DNA from: Phragmitibacter flavus
Lineage (GTDB): Bacteria > Verrucomicrobiota > Verrucomicrobiia > Verrucomicrobiales > Verrucomicrobiaceae
NCBI RefSeq assembly: GCF_005780165.1
Contig: NZ_VAUV01000002.1
Span: 248,001 to 312,000, forward strand
Direction: 5' to 3'
DNA: 64,000 nucleotides
Position numbers and translations under genes: made by a program. Under the pieces are notes generated by a model that did not search any database, had not been told where the DNA came from, and saw only the letters and a list, made by a program, of their open reading frames with translations. Below are positions 41,860 to 50,050 of this stretch, piece after piece. The stretch's first letter is position 1; every line of letters begins with the position of its first letter.

Positions 41860-43173
41860 CTAAATCCACGTTCCGCTGGGGACGACGGCACCTTTGGGAA
41901 GGACGACGATGCCGTCGCGGATGTAATACATGCCGTCGGGACTGTCGAAGTCGTCGGGTTTGTCTTTCGGGGTGATGACGACGTTGTCCCCAATATGGAC
42001 GTTTTTGTCGATGATGGCGTGCTCGATCTTGCAGCCTTTGCCGATGCCGGGAGGTGGGGAGTCGGAAGGGGCGTTTTCGGCGCCGGCGTAGTAGTCAGCT
42101 CCCATGATGATGCAGTTGCGGATGGAACTGCCGGCTTCAACGACGGTGCGGATGCCAAGGATGGCTCGCTCGATGACGGCTTCGGAAAGAATGCAGCCGT
42201 CGGAGAGGAGGGTTTGACGGATGACCCCGCCGTTGATTTTGGTGGCGGGCAGGAACCGGGCGTGGGTGTAGATGGGGGCCTGGGAGTCGAAGAAGTCGTA
42301 TTGGGGAACAACGGAGCAAAGGTCGAGGTTGGCTTCAAAGAAGGAGCGGATGGTGCCGATGTCTTCCCAGTAGCCCTGGAAGGGGAATGCCTGGACGCAG
42401 TATTTGGAGATGGCGGCGGGGATGATGTGTTTGCCAAAATCGGCGTAGGTGTTGTCGAGGGCTTCGAGGAGCACCTTGCGATTGAACACGTAGATGCCCA
42501 TGTTGGCCTGGAAGGCGGGTTGGTCGAGGGGCAGGCCGAGTTCGATCATGGCTTCCTCGGGGATGGCAAGCTTGGCGAGGACGGCGGGGTCCTTGGGTTT
42601 TTCGACGAAGTTGGAGATTTTGTTGTTCTTGTCGGTCTCCATGATGCCGAAGCTGCTGGCGCGTTCGGCATCGACAGGAATGGTGGCGATGGTGATGTCG
42701 GCTTTGGCTTCGAGATGGCTGGCCATCAGTTTGCGGAAGTCCATGCGGTAAAGCTGGTCACCGCTGAGGATGAGAAAATATTCGTAGTTTCCGGAGAGGA
42801 AGTTGCGCAGGTTCTGGCGGACGGCGTCGGCGGTGCCTTGATACCAGGCGGTGCCGTCGGAGGTCTGCTGGGCGGCGAGGATTTCGACGAAGCCTTGGGT
42901 GAAGGTGTCGAATTTGTAGGTGCGCGCGATGTGTCGGTTGAGCGAGGTGCTGTTGTATTGGGTGAGCACGTAGACCTGCTGCAGACCGCTGTTGATGCAG
43001 TTGCTGATGGGAATGTCGACCAACCGGTATTTGCCGGCGAGGGGCACGGCAGGTTTGGCGCGATCCTTGGTAAGAGGGAATAGCCGGGTTCCGGCGCCGC
43101 CCCCCATGATGATGCCCAAGGTCTGGCGGGTGAGGAGGGATTCGCTTTCGATGTTGGATATGGGGGCGGCCAT
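41860..43173 (-). CDS. glgC: Glucose-1-phosphate adenylyltransferase
   Basis: 437 aa. The nucleotidyltransferase motif GGGAGTRLFPLTKDRAKPAV is at about residues 24-43, followed by PLAGKYRLVDIPISNC. FLILSGDQLYRMD and the C-terminal left-handed beta-helix (GGVIRQTLLSDGCIL, SIRNCIIMGADYY) are present. It makes ADP-glucose for glycogen. The start is 52 bp from the divergent cytochrome gene. Confidence 0.96.
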   Translation of the reverse strand: MAAPISNIESESLLTRQTLGIIMGGGAGTRLFPLTKDRAKPAVPLAGKYRLVDIPISNCINSGLQQVYVLTQYNSTSLNRHIARTYKFDTFTQGFVEILAAQQTSDGTAWYQGTADAVRQNLRNFLSGNYEYFLILSGDQLYRMDFRKLMASHLEAKADITIATIPVDAERASSFGIMETDKNNKISNFVEKPKDPAVLAKLAIPEEAMIELGLPLDQPAFQANMGIYVFNRKVLLEALDNTYADFGKHIIPAAISKYCVQAFPFQGYWEDIGTIRSFFEANLDLCSVVPQYDFFDSQAPIYTHARFLPATKINGGVIRQTLLSDGCILSEAVIERAILGIRTVVEAGSSIRNCIIMGADYYAGAENAPSDSPPPGIGKGCKIEHAIIDKNVHIGDNVVITPKDKPDDFDSPDGMYYIRDGIVVLPKGAVVPSGTWI

Positions 43174-43225
43174 GGATTTATTTTTTCATGAAATATGTGC
43201 TCGGGGCAAGCGTTTCTTCGGCGCA

Positions 43226-44263
43226 ATGAGGGTTATTGACTGTAAATTTTTTGTGATACTGGCGGCAATGGGGTGGCCGGTATTGATGTGCCACGGAAGT
43301 GTTAACTTTAAAACGGAAATTTTACCGGTTCTGGAAACGAAGTGCATGGGGTGTCACAAGGCACCTCATGAAAAGGACGGGAAGATGGTCAAGCCGAAGG
43401 CGGGTTTGAGGTTGGATGCGGCGTGGGCCATTTTGAAAGGTGGAGAGAGCGAGCAGGCAGCCGTCGTGCCGAAGGATGTGGCGAAAAGTTATGCGTTTGA
43501 GGTGGTGTCGCTGCCCAAGGATGATGACATGTTCATGCCGCCGAAGGGCGAGGCGTTGACGGAGCAGGAAGTGGCAAAATTAAAATTGTGGATTGAGGAG
43601 GGGGCAGACTTTGGTGGTTGGGAAGGGAATTTGGAGGGCAAACCTGCGGTGGCAGCGAAGGTTGAGCTGAAAGTGCGGGATCATGCGGTGTTGTTTGAGC
43701 GGCTTTCCCAGGGGATTCAGCCATTGGATGCCAAGGTGGTGAAGGCGCTGAATACCAAAGTGGGAGCGCAGGTGTCGCCGATGGGGACTTCGACGCCACT
43801 GGTGAGAGTGGATTTTCTCACGGGGGTGGGTGCCTGCTCGGATGAGAATGTGGAGGCATTGTTGGAGATTCGTGAAAACATCACGCAGCTGGACTTGGCG
43901 CGAACGAAGGTGACGGATGGAGCTTTGAGGTTCGTGGGACAGATGCCGAGACTGACACGCCTGGATCTGCGTCATACCGGAATGACGGATGCATCGCTAG
44001 AGCAACTGGCGGGCTGCAAAGACTTGGTTTCATTGAATCTGTTTGGGACAGCAGTCACGGACGCGGCGGTGCCAAAGCTGGTTCAGTTGAAGTCGTTGCA
44101 GAGTTTGTATGTTTCGGATACCAAAGTGAGTCCGGATGGGCTTGCCAAATTGCGGGAAGCGTTGCCCGATACCGAAGTGGTGGGTGCTCTGGAACTTTCT
44201 GCTGAACCGAAAAAAGGTGGTGACGGCGACGAGATGCGTAAGCGCAAGAAGCAGCAAAATTAA
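43226..44263 (+). CDS. Exported Planctomycete-type cytochrome c protein with leucine-rich repeats
   Basis: 345 aa from the ATG at 43226 with a short signal-like start (CKFFVILAAMGWPVLM). The haem motif C-M-G-C-H lies near residue 39, in the PSCyt1-like context ILPVLETKCMGCHKAPHEK, followed by LRLDAAWAILKGG. Repeats in the second half (LDLARTKVTDGAL, LDLRHTGMTDASLEQL, LNLFGTAVTDAAVPKL) are LRRs. A Lys/Arg-rich tail ends it. This domain pair is common in Planctomycetes/Verrucomicrobia, usually linked to large DUF1553/DUF1549 proteins, which are absent here. Confidence 0.85.
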   Translation: MRVIDCKFFVILAAMGWPVLMCHGSVNFKTEILPVLETKCMGCHKAPHEKDGKMVKPKAGLRLDAAWAILKGGESEQAAVVPKDVAKSYAFEVVSLPKDDDMFMPPKGEALTEQEVAKLKLWIEEGADFGGWEGNLEGKPAVAAKVELKVRDHAVLFERLSQGIQPLDAKVVKALNTKVGAQVSPMGTSTPLVRVDFLTGVGACSDENVEALLEIRENITQLDLARTKVTDGALRFVGQMPRLTRLDLRHTGMTDASLEQLAGCKDLVSLNLFGTAVTDAAVPKLVQLKSLQSLYVSDTKVSPDGLAKLREALPDTEVVGALELSAEPKKGGDGDEMRKRKKQQN

Positions 44264-44271
44264 TGGGAGGA

Positions 44272-44297
44272 GGATTGCCGCGCGAAGTCGGCAATCC
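44272..44297. terminator. Hairpin between two convergent genes
   Basis: GGATTGCCG (44272-44280) pairs with CGGCAATCC (44289-44297), an exact 9-bp stem with an 8-nt loop. It sits between the cytochrome stop (44263) and the 78-aa gene's stop (44331). There is no T-run, so it may be a Rho-independent-like barrier or a processing stem rather than a classical terminator. Confidence 0.4.
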
Positions 44298-44330
44298 CAT
44301 CAACCGATCAGAGGCTTGGTCCGCTGAATC

Positions 44331-44567
44331 TTAATCCAAGTCGAGCGCGAGCCCGATCAGAACACCCGCACCCAAGGCGACGAGAAGTCCACGGAAAGGG
44401 TGGGGTTTGTAATAATCGTTCACGGCGTTGCGGACCTGGCCCTTGGCTTTCATGAGGGCGGCTTCGCCCCGCTCCATGAGAGGCGCGCTGCCGGGGAGAT
44501 TGCCGGCCTGCTGAATGGGGCCGCCTTCGCTGATCATGTCTTCGTCTGGATGAGGTGATTCGTTCAT
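44331..44567 (-). CDS. Small DUF883-like membrane-anchored protein
   Basis: 78 aa. An acidic N-terminus is followed by AALMKAKGQVRNAVNDYYKPHPFRGLLVALGAGVLIGLALDLD. The 'helix + HPFRG + glycine-rich membrane helix' at the C-terminus is the usual C-terminal layout of DUF883/YqjD proteins. It is 57 bp downstream of pqiC and may be co-transcribed. Confidence 0.6.
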   Translation of the reverse strand: MNESPHPDEDMISEGGPIQQAGNLPGSAPLMERGEAALMKAKGQVRNAVNDYYKPHPFRGLLVALGAGVLIGLALDLD

Positions 44568-44623
44568 GCTGGGTGAATTCGTGGCAGATGAAGGTGATGC
44601 GTGTGTTTCGTTGAGAAATAATA

Positions 44624-45178
44624 TTAGCGTATTGATGCGGCGATTTCGCGGGCGAGGGTCGCGAGCAGTCGGCTTTCTGCGGCAACGAGGGCGTCGTAAC
44701 CATCCGAGGCGAGGGTTTCGGTGCCGGACCAGGTGCGGGTGGAAATGATGCTGCGGTTGGGCAGGGAGTAGATGCGCCAGGAGGCTTCGATGAAGGCATC
44801 CCCCTCAGGCGTGCCGTGCAGGCTGCGGATGTCGAGGGTGACCTGGTATTGCAGGCCTTCGTCGCCGGTCCATGGGTAGGTGCGAACGTTGCCGGTGTTG
44901 AGTTGTCTGCCGAGGTTGGTGGCGAGAACACGGGTGATGTTTTCGCCGAGGTCACCGGCCCAGCGGTTGGATTCGGCGATGGCAAGCTGGTGGTCGCTTT
45001 GTTTGAAGACGATGTTGGGTCGGTCGAGGTAACCGGCAATGGTGACGGGTCCGACACCAATGCCGCGTCCGCCGCCGGAAGGGGCAGGTCCTTCGGGGCT
45101 GAGCACGTAGAAAGATTTGCCGGGGGCGGAACAGCTGGCGAGAAAAAGGGCGATGAGGGCGGGGAGGAAGCGGTTCAT
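44624..45178 (-). CDS. pqiC: PqiC-like ABC transport auxiliary lipoprotein
   Basis: 184 aa. A lipobox LFLASC (Cys at residue 16) and the PqiC/DUF330 pattern: KSFYVLSPEGP, IGVGPVTIAGYLDRPNIV and W-A-GDLGENITRVLATNLG. PqiC is the outer-membrane lipoprotein partner of the PqiB tunnel. It follows pqiB after 116 bp that are mostly heptad repeats. Confidence 0.9.
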   Translation of the reverse strand: MNRFLPALIALFLASCSAPGKSFYVLSPEGPAPSGGGRGIGVGPVTIAGYLDRPNIVFKQSDHQLAIAESNRWAGDLGENITRVLATNLGRQLNTGNVRTYPWTGDEGLQYQVTLDIRSLHGTPEGDAFIEASWRIYSLPNRSIISTRTWSGTETLASDGYDALVAAESRLLATLAREIAASIR

Positions 45179-45184
45179 GGGAAA

Positions 45185-45291
<107 letters not shown>

Positions 45292-45294
45292 TTG

Positions 45295-46941
45295 TTAGCG
45301 GCGAGAGCGTGGGACGGGGTCGCCGCCTTTGTTGTCGCGGCCAAAAATGAGGGAGTTGGGTTTGTCGTCGATGGTGTTGGAGAGGGTTTTGAAGGCGCGG
45401 AGGGCGGCGCGGAGTTCGTCCAAGGTGCGATGAAGGTCGCCCTGGATGGCACCGCTGGGGCCGAGGCTGGAGACGGAGGCGCGCACTTGATTGAGGGTGG
45501 CGTCGAGTTCAGCCGTGAGGTTTTGGGTTTCTTCGCGGGAGAGAAGTTTATTGATTTCAGCGAGGGCGGCGCGGGCGTCGGTGGTGGTGGCGGTGAGGGA
45601 TTCGGCAGTGTCACCAAATTTGTTGAGGGTGTCCTCAATGGGCAGGGCCTCGATCTTGGTGAGGATGGCGTTGACCTTGGCTTCGAGCTGCACGAGGCCG
45701 GAGGAGTGGGTGGGGAAAACTTCGTATTCGCCGACTTTGCCCATGGTGGCGGGGGGCGCGTCTTCAACAAAGTCGATGTCGATATAGAGGGCTCCGGTAA
45801 GAAGCGAGGCGGTGCCGAGCTTGGCTCGCAGGCCTTGCGAGACGGCTTCTGCAAGATCGATTTTTTCGTTGGCGGCCTTTTGGGAGGGATTGCGCAGAAC
45901 GCTGGGATCGACTTCAATGAGGACGGGGACGCGTTTTTCGCCGGTAGGGGCGTAGTCGAAGGAGATGTCGACGACTCGGCCGAGGGGGATGCCGCGGAAT
46001 TCGACGGGGGCGTCGTTTTGCAGGCCGCGAACGGATTGATCGAAGAAGAGCAGGCAGCGGCGGTCGGCGACGAAGGTCGCTTTGCGGGTGGCTTCTTCAT
46101 CGGGGAAGAGGGTGAAGACGGTGCCGTTGGTGGCTTCTTTTCCGACGACGGCGCCTGGCGGGACGGCGAAGGTAGCTCCGCCCGAAAGCATGGCCTGGAA
46201 GGAGGGGGTGCGGACACGGAATCCGTCCGCTCCGGCGCTGATGTCGACGCCGCTGCTGTTCCAGAAAGCGGTGCCTTCGTGGACGAGTTCGGCGTAGGGG
46301 TCACCGATGAAAATGTCAAAATTGGTGCGGCGCGATTTGATGTCGAAGGAGCGTTGTTCGACACGGCCGACTTCGAAGCCCTTGTAATAGATGGGGGAGC
46401 CGACGTTGAGGGAGCCGGGATTGTCGGCTTCAAGGACGAGTCGAAGGCCGGGAACACTGGAGCTGGTGATGGGAGGTTTTTCGAGGCCGTCGAAATGGTG
46501 GACGTCTTCGCGACCGTCGCCGGGGTCGAGTTCGATGTAAGCGCCGGTGATGATGGTGCCGAGGCCGGAGACGTCGGCGGCGCTGATGCGCGGTTTCACG
46601 ACCCAGAAGCGACTGCCTTCGCGGAGCAGTTCCTCGGAGTCAGGTTGCATGCGGATGGCGACGATGACGGACTGGAGGTCTTTGGCGAGGGTGACGGCTT
46701 CGACCATGCCGATGCTGACGGAACGGGCGCGGACATCGGTTTTGCCGCTGACGATGCTGTCGGCGGTTTCGAATCGGACATACACCAGGGGCCCAAGGCT
46801 GCGGTAGTGTTCCCAGACGAGCCAGGCACCGAGAGCGAGGGCAACGAAGGGGACGATCCAGACAGTGCTCCAGCGCCGGCTTCTTTTGATCGTGGCGCGA
46901 GGTTCGGAGGTGGTGGTGGAATTGGAAGCGGGGTCACTCAT
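45295..46941 (-). CDS. pqiB: PqiB-like protein with three MCE (MlaD) domains
   Basis: 548 aa. One N-terminal membrane helix (TVWIVPFVALALGAWLVW) is followed by three MCE domains: LGPLVYVRFETADSIVSGKT, LEADNPGSLNVGSPIYYKGF and LLFFDQSVRGLQNDAPVEFRG. A coiled-coil tail follows (about 420-525). PqiB hexamers form a lipid-transport needle through the periplasm. The start overlaps the preceding pqiA gene by 8 bp. Confidence 0.94.
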   Translation of the reverse strand: MSDPASNSTTTSEPRATIKRSRRWSTVWIVPFVALALGAWLVWEHYRSLGPLVYVRFETADSIVSGKTDVRARSVSIGMVEAVTLAKDLQSVIVAIRMQPDSEELLREGSRFWVVKPRISAADVSGLGTIITGAYIELDPGDGREDVHHFDGLEKPPITSSSVPGLRLVLEADNPGSLNVGSPIYYKGFEVGRVEQRSFDIKSRRTNFDIFIGDPYAELVHEGTAFWNSSGVDISAGADGFRVRTPSFQAMLSGGATFAVPPGAVVGKEATNGTVFTLFPDEEATRKATFVADRRCLLFFDQSVRGLQNDAPVEFRGIPLGRVVDISFDYAPTGEKRVPVLIEVDPSVLRNPSQKAANEKIDLAEAVSQGLRAKLGTASLLTGALYIDIDFVEDAPPATMGKVGEYEVFPTHSSGLVQLEAKVNAILTKIEALPIEDTLNKFGDTAESLTATTTDARAALAEINKLLSREETQNLTAELDATLNQVRASVSSLGPSGAIQGDLHRTLDELRAALRAFKTLSNTIDDKPNSLIFGRDNKGGDPVPRSRR

Positions 46942-47608
46942 TTGTCGGAAGGGAAGGAAGAGATGAGGAAGGGTTCGGTTTTTCGTGGTGCCGGTCCCAG
47001 ATGAGTCTTGGATCGAAGCTCATGGCGGAGAACATGGTGAGGATGACGACGGCGGAGAAGCACAGGGCGGCGGGGCCCGGGGTAATGGTCATGATGGCGC
47101 CGAGTTGAACGAGGCAAACGAGGATGGCGACGACAAAGACATCGACCATGGACCAGCGTCCAAGGAGTTCGGTGATGTGATAAAGGCGGGAGAGGGATCG
47201 TGGGGCGGTCTGGGAGCGACCGCGGGCGGCGAGGCAGAGCCAGACGAGGGCGATGACTTTAAGGAGGGGGATGAGGACGCTGGCGGTGAAGATGACGATG
47301 GCGACGGGATAGGACTTCATTTCCCAAAAGCGCACAACGCCGGAGAGGATGGTGTTTTTTTCGGCCCCACCGATGCCTTGCACGGTCATGATCGGCATGG
47401 TGTTGGCGGGAATGTAAAGGATGACGGCGGCGATGAGAAAGGCCCAGGTGCGTTCAAGGCTCTGGGGCTTGCGCAGGTGGAGGGGGGTGTCGCAGCGGGG
47501 GCAATGGCCAACCGTCACGGGGCTTACCTTGCCGCAGACGTGGCAGGAGGCGAGGCCTTGGGAGGCGGCACTGATGGGGGATGGGGAGGGATTCGGTTCT
47601 GGAGTCAT
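46934..47608 (-). CDS. PqiA-type membrane protein, second half
   Basis: 224 aa from the ATG at 47608. It starts with a zinc ribbon (CHVCGKVSPVTVGHCPRC) and has four membrane helices. The pattern FLIAAVILYIPANTMPIMTV is the PqiA domain signature. E. coli PqiA (about 417 aa) has two such domains in one chain; here they are split, and this one corresponds to the C-terminal half. The start lies within an ATGA overlap of the previous gene's stop, 5 bp after a ten-C homopolymer in the coding strand. Confidence 0.9.
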   Translation of the reverse strand: MTPEPNPSPSPISAASQGLASCHVCGKVSPVTVGHCPRCDTPLHLRKPQSLERTWAFLIAAVILYIPANTMPIMTVQGIGGAEKNTILSGVVRFWEMKSYPVAIVIFTASVLIPLLKVIALVWLCLAARGRSQTAPRSLSRLYHITELLGRWSMVDVFVVAILVCLVQLGAIMTITPGPAALCFSAVVILTMFSAMSFDPRLIWDRHHEKPNPSSSLPSLPTNE

Positions 47609-48297
47609 GCGCGGGGGGGGGGTGCTGGCTCGGGAATTTCTGCGGGGGGAAGGCGGCTGATTTCGAGTCGGTCCCAAAGTTCGAGCCTGTCGATCCCTCC
47701 AATGGCGGCGGCGCTGCAGAGGACGAGGCCGATGAGGGACCAGAGTCCGGTGCCGAATTCGAGGTCGGCGAGTTTGCCGAGTTTGAGGAGACTGACCACC
47801 AACCCGAGCAGGAAGACTTCGAGCATGCTCCAAGGTTCCATTTTTTGGAACCAGCGGGCGGCGACGATGGCACCTGGGAGGGAGATGCCGTAACGGAGTG
47901 GAGCGGCAACGTAGAGGAGCCCGCCAACGAGGATGAGCGGGGCGATGATGGTGAAAAAGACGACGGCGGCGGCGAGCAGGGGGTTGTTTTGTTGGGCGAG
48001 TTCGGAGGCTGACTGGACGAGGGTGAGCCGGGTGGTGACGTTGCCGCTGGTCATGATGAGGAATGGGAACGCGTGAGAGATGCCCATGAAGAACAGGGCG
48101 GCAAGGGAGTAGCCGGTGGCGTGGGCGAGGGAGCGTGGGCGGTTGCGGAACAGGCGTTCGCCGCAGGAGCAGCAGTAGGCACCATCGCCGTCGCGCAGGC
48201 GTGGGGCGGTTTGCAGGGTGTCGCAAAAGTGACAGGCCACCTGCATCGGCTCGGAGCTGATTTGTGGCCACGAGAGCCAGGGGTGGTGTCGGTTCAT
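47605..48297 (-). CDS. PqiA-type membrane protein, first half
   Basis: 230 aa. Begins with a zinc ribbon CHFCDTLQTAPRLRDGDGAYCCSC and has four membrane helices, with SLAALFFMGISHAFPFLIMT as the domain signature. It corresponds to the N-terminal domain of E. coli PqiA. The C-terminal residues are Pro-rich because a C10 tract (plus-strand G10 at 47613-47622) encodes them. It heads the leftward pqi operon. Confidence 0.88.
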   Translation of the reverse strand: MNRHHPWLSWPQISSEPMQVACHFCDTLQTAPRLRDGDGAYCCSCGERLFRNRPRSLAHATGYSLAALFFMGISHAFPFLIMTSGNVTTRLTLVQSASELAQQNNPLLAAAVVFFTIIAPLILVGGLLYVAAPLRYGISLPGAIVAARWFQKMEPWSMLEVFLLGLVVSLLKLGKLADLEFGTGLWSLIGLVLCSAAAIGGIDRLELWDRLEISRLPPAEIPEPAPPPRA

Positions 48298-48472
48298 GGG
48301 AAAAGGAAAGTCTTGGCGATTGGCAGGCGATGCAAGGGCATCTTTAGAACACCAGTCGATGCGGAGGGCGAATGAATTGAATCGGGGCTGGCGGGTGGTT
48401 TGGCGGTTGTGACATTTGTGCGCGGGATGAAAAATTGGCTGTGCGGGTGTGAAGCCGGGACGTATCGTGACT

Positions 48473-49675
48473 ATGATGAAAACCTGCGTTGCCTTTCTTT
48501 TGTTGTTGAGTGCTTCGATGAGTCAAGCGGCTGACTGGCCACAGTGGCGGGGGCCGGATCGGGATGGGATTTCAAAAGAGACGGGGATCGTTGACCAGTT
48601 TGGGGCATCGGGTCCGAAGGTGCTTTGGGAGGCAAAAGTGGGTTTGGGATTTTCGAGTTTTGTGGCGGGTGGCGGCAAGGTGTATGCAACGGGGCACGCG
48701 GATGGGAAGGACACGGTTTTTTGTTTTGATGTTTCGAACGGCAAAGAGCTTTGGAAGTATTCGTATCCCGCAGAGTTGGGAGACAAGTATTTTGAAGGTG
48801 GAACGACAGGGACGCCGACTCTGGCGGGAGGAAAGTTGTATCATTTGAGTCGTTGGGGCGATTTGATCAGTTTTGACGCGACGACCGGCGGGGTGGTTTG
48901 GCAGAAGAACATTTATACGGAGACCGGGCTGGAGTTGCCAGAGTGGGGATTTTCGGGGGCACCGCTGGTTTCGGAAGATTTGCTGATTTTGAATGTGGGT
49001 GAGGCAGGGGTGGCAGTGAAATTGAGTGATGGCTCGGTGGTGTGGAAATCCGAGGGCGGCAAGGCGGGCTATTCAACGCCCTATCCGTATGAGCAGGATG
49101 GCAAGTCGCTGGTAGTTTTTGGGACGGCGAAAGGGTATGTGGCGGTTGAGGCGAAAACCGGGAAGAGGGTTTGGGATTTTCGCTGGAACACGAGTTACGG
49201 GGTGAATGCGGCGGATCCCATTTTGCATAATGGGTATGCGTTCATTTCCAGTGGTTACAACAAAGGGGCGGCGATGCTGAAACTGGGCGGAGCGGAACCT
49301 CAGGAAATTTGGACCACGCGTGAGATGCGCACGCAGATGAATGCGGCGATTTTGGTGGGAGAGCATCTTTATGGAGTGGATGGCAATGAAGGGAAGGATG
49401 CGGGGTTGAAGTGTCTGGACTTCAAGACAGGAAAGCCGGTTTGGGAAGAGCAGTCGATCGGCCATGGTGCGGTGATGGTGGCGGATGGCAAGCTGATTGG
49501 ATTGAGCGAGAAGGGACAGTTGTTCATTGCGCCGGTGACCACCAAAGGTTTTGAGCCATCCGCGCGGGCGCAGGTTTTGGATGGCAAATGCTGGTCGGTT
49601 CCGGTGTTGTCGAACGGGTTGCTGTTTGTCCGCAATGCGACGGGAACGGTGAAGTGTGTGGATTTGCGCAAGTAA
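48473..49675 (+). CDS. Exported PQQ-type beta-propeller protein
   Basis: 400 aa from the ATG at 48473, which starts a clear signal peptide (MMKTCVAFLLLLSASMSQA). The mature protein begins ADWPQWRGPDRDGISKETG, the usual start of Planctomycetes/Verrucomicrobia PQQ-like repeat proteins. Blades include FDVSNGKELWKYSYP, DATTGGVVWQKNI, LSDGSVVWKSEG, EAKTGKRVWDFRW and DFKTGKPVWEEQ. Function is unknown; it is likely periplasmic. Confidence 0.9.
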   Translation: MMKTCVAFLLLLSASMSQAADWPQWRGPDRDGISKETGIVDQFGASGPKVLWEAKVGLGFSSFVAGGGKVYATGHADGKDTVFCFDVSNGKELWKYSYPAELGDKYFEGGTTGTPTLAGGKLYHLSRWGDLISFDATTGGVVWQKNIYTETGLELPEWGFSGAPLVSEDLLILNVGEAGVAVKLSDGSVVWKSEGGKAGYSTPYPYEQDGKSLVVFGTAKGYVAVEAKTGKRVWDFRWNTSYGVNAADPILHNGYAFISSGYNKGAAMLKLGGAEPQEIWTTREMRTQMNAAILVGEHLYGVDGNEGKDAGLKCLDFKTGKPVWEEQSIGHGAVMVADGKLIGLSEKGQLFIAPVTTKGFEPSARAQVLDGKCWSVPVLSNGLLFVRNATGTVKCVDLRK

Positions 49676-49720
49676 TGAATTGAGGCGTTGATGGATGGTT
49701 GACGAGGATGCATTTCCTTG

Positions 49721-49748
49721 TTGCGTTCCCGTTTTGGGCGTCTATACT
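49721..49748 (+). promoter_or_regulatory. Probable promoter of the small basic protein gene
   Basis: TTGCGT (49721-49726), 16-bp spacer, TATACT (49743-49748), giving a predicted start near 49755 and a short 5' leader of about 35 nt. The -10 box is close to consensus. There is no obvious Shine-Dalgarno before the ATG at 49790. Confidence 0.4.
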
Positions 49749-49789
49749 CCCCACCCTTTTTGACTTTCCACTTCAACCAATAACATTGT

Positions 49790-49948
49790 ATGTCCCAACA
49801 TCGTAGCCTGAAAAACTCCGGCGGTTCCGTCGGTTCCAAGCGCAGCGTCCTTAAGCGTGGTGAGCGCGTGAAGTTGCTCAAAGCCCGCGGTTTGTGGAAA
49901 GATGGTCGCAGCCTCTACAACCTGCCAAAAACCAAGCCTGAAGATTGA
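49790..49948 (+). CDS. Small basic protein of the Chlamydiae/Verrucomicrobia/Planctomycetes type
   Basis: 52 aa, too short for most gene finders. It starts MSQHRSLKNSGG and ends LPKTKPED, with the core KRSVLKRGERVKLLKARGLW. About one quarter of residues are Lys or Arg. It matches the TIGR04137-type small basic protein restricted to the PVC bacteria, thought to associate with the ribosome. It lies between a propeller gene and a pseudouridine synthase, and appears to have its own promoter. Confidence 0.85.
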   Translation: MSQHRSLKNSGGSVGSKRSVLKRGERVKLLKARGLWKDGRSLYNLPKTKPED

Positions 49949-50050
49949 TTTCCGGCGGTCTGCGCTGGAATGTGGCGGCTGTTTTTGCTTCGCGTCGCAT
50001 GATGTCAGTGGATCTGCTGGTCGGTCTTTGCGTGCCCTGATTTTACCTTC

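Noticed and set aside
45292-47004. A 570-codon open frame on the plus strand
   Set aside because: It is antisense to pqiB, which has three clear MCE domains, and its composition (Gly/Asp/Glu-rich repeats) is that of a shadow frame.
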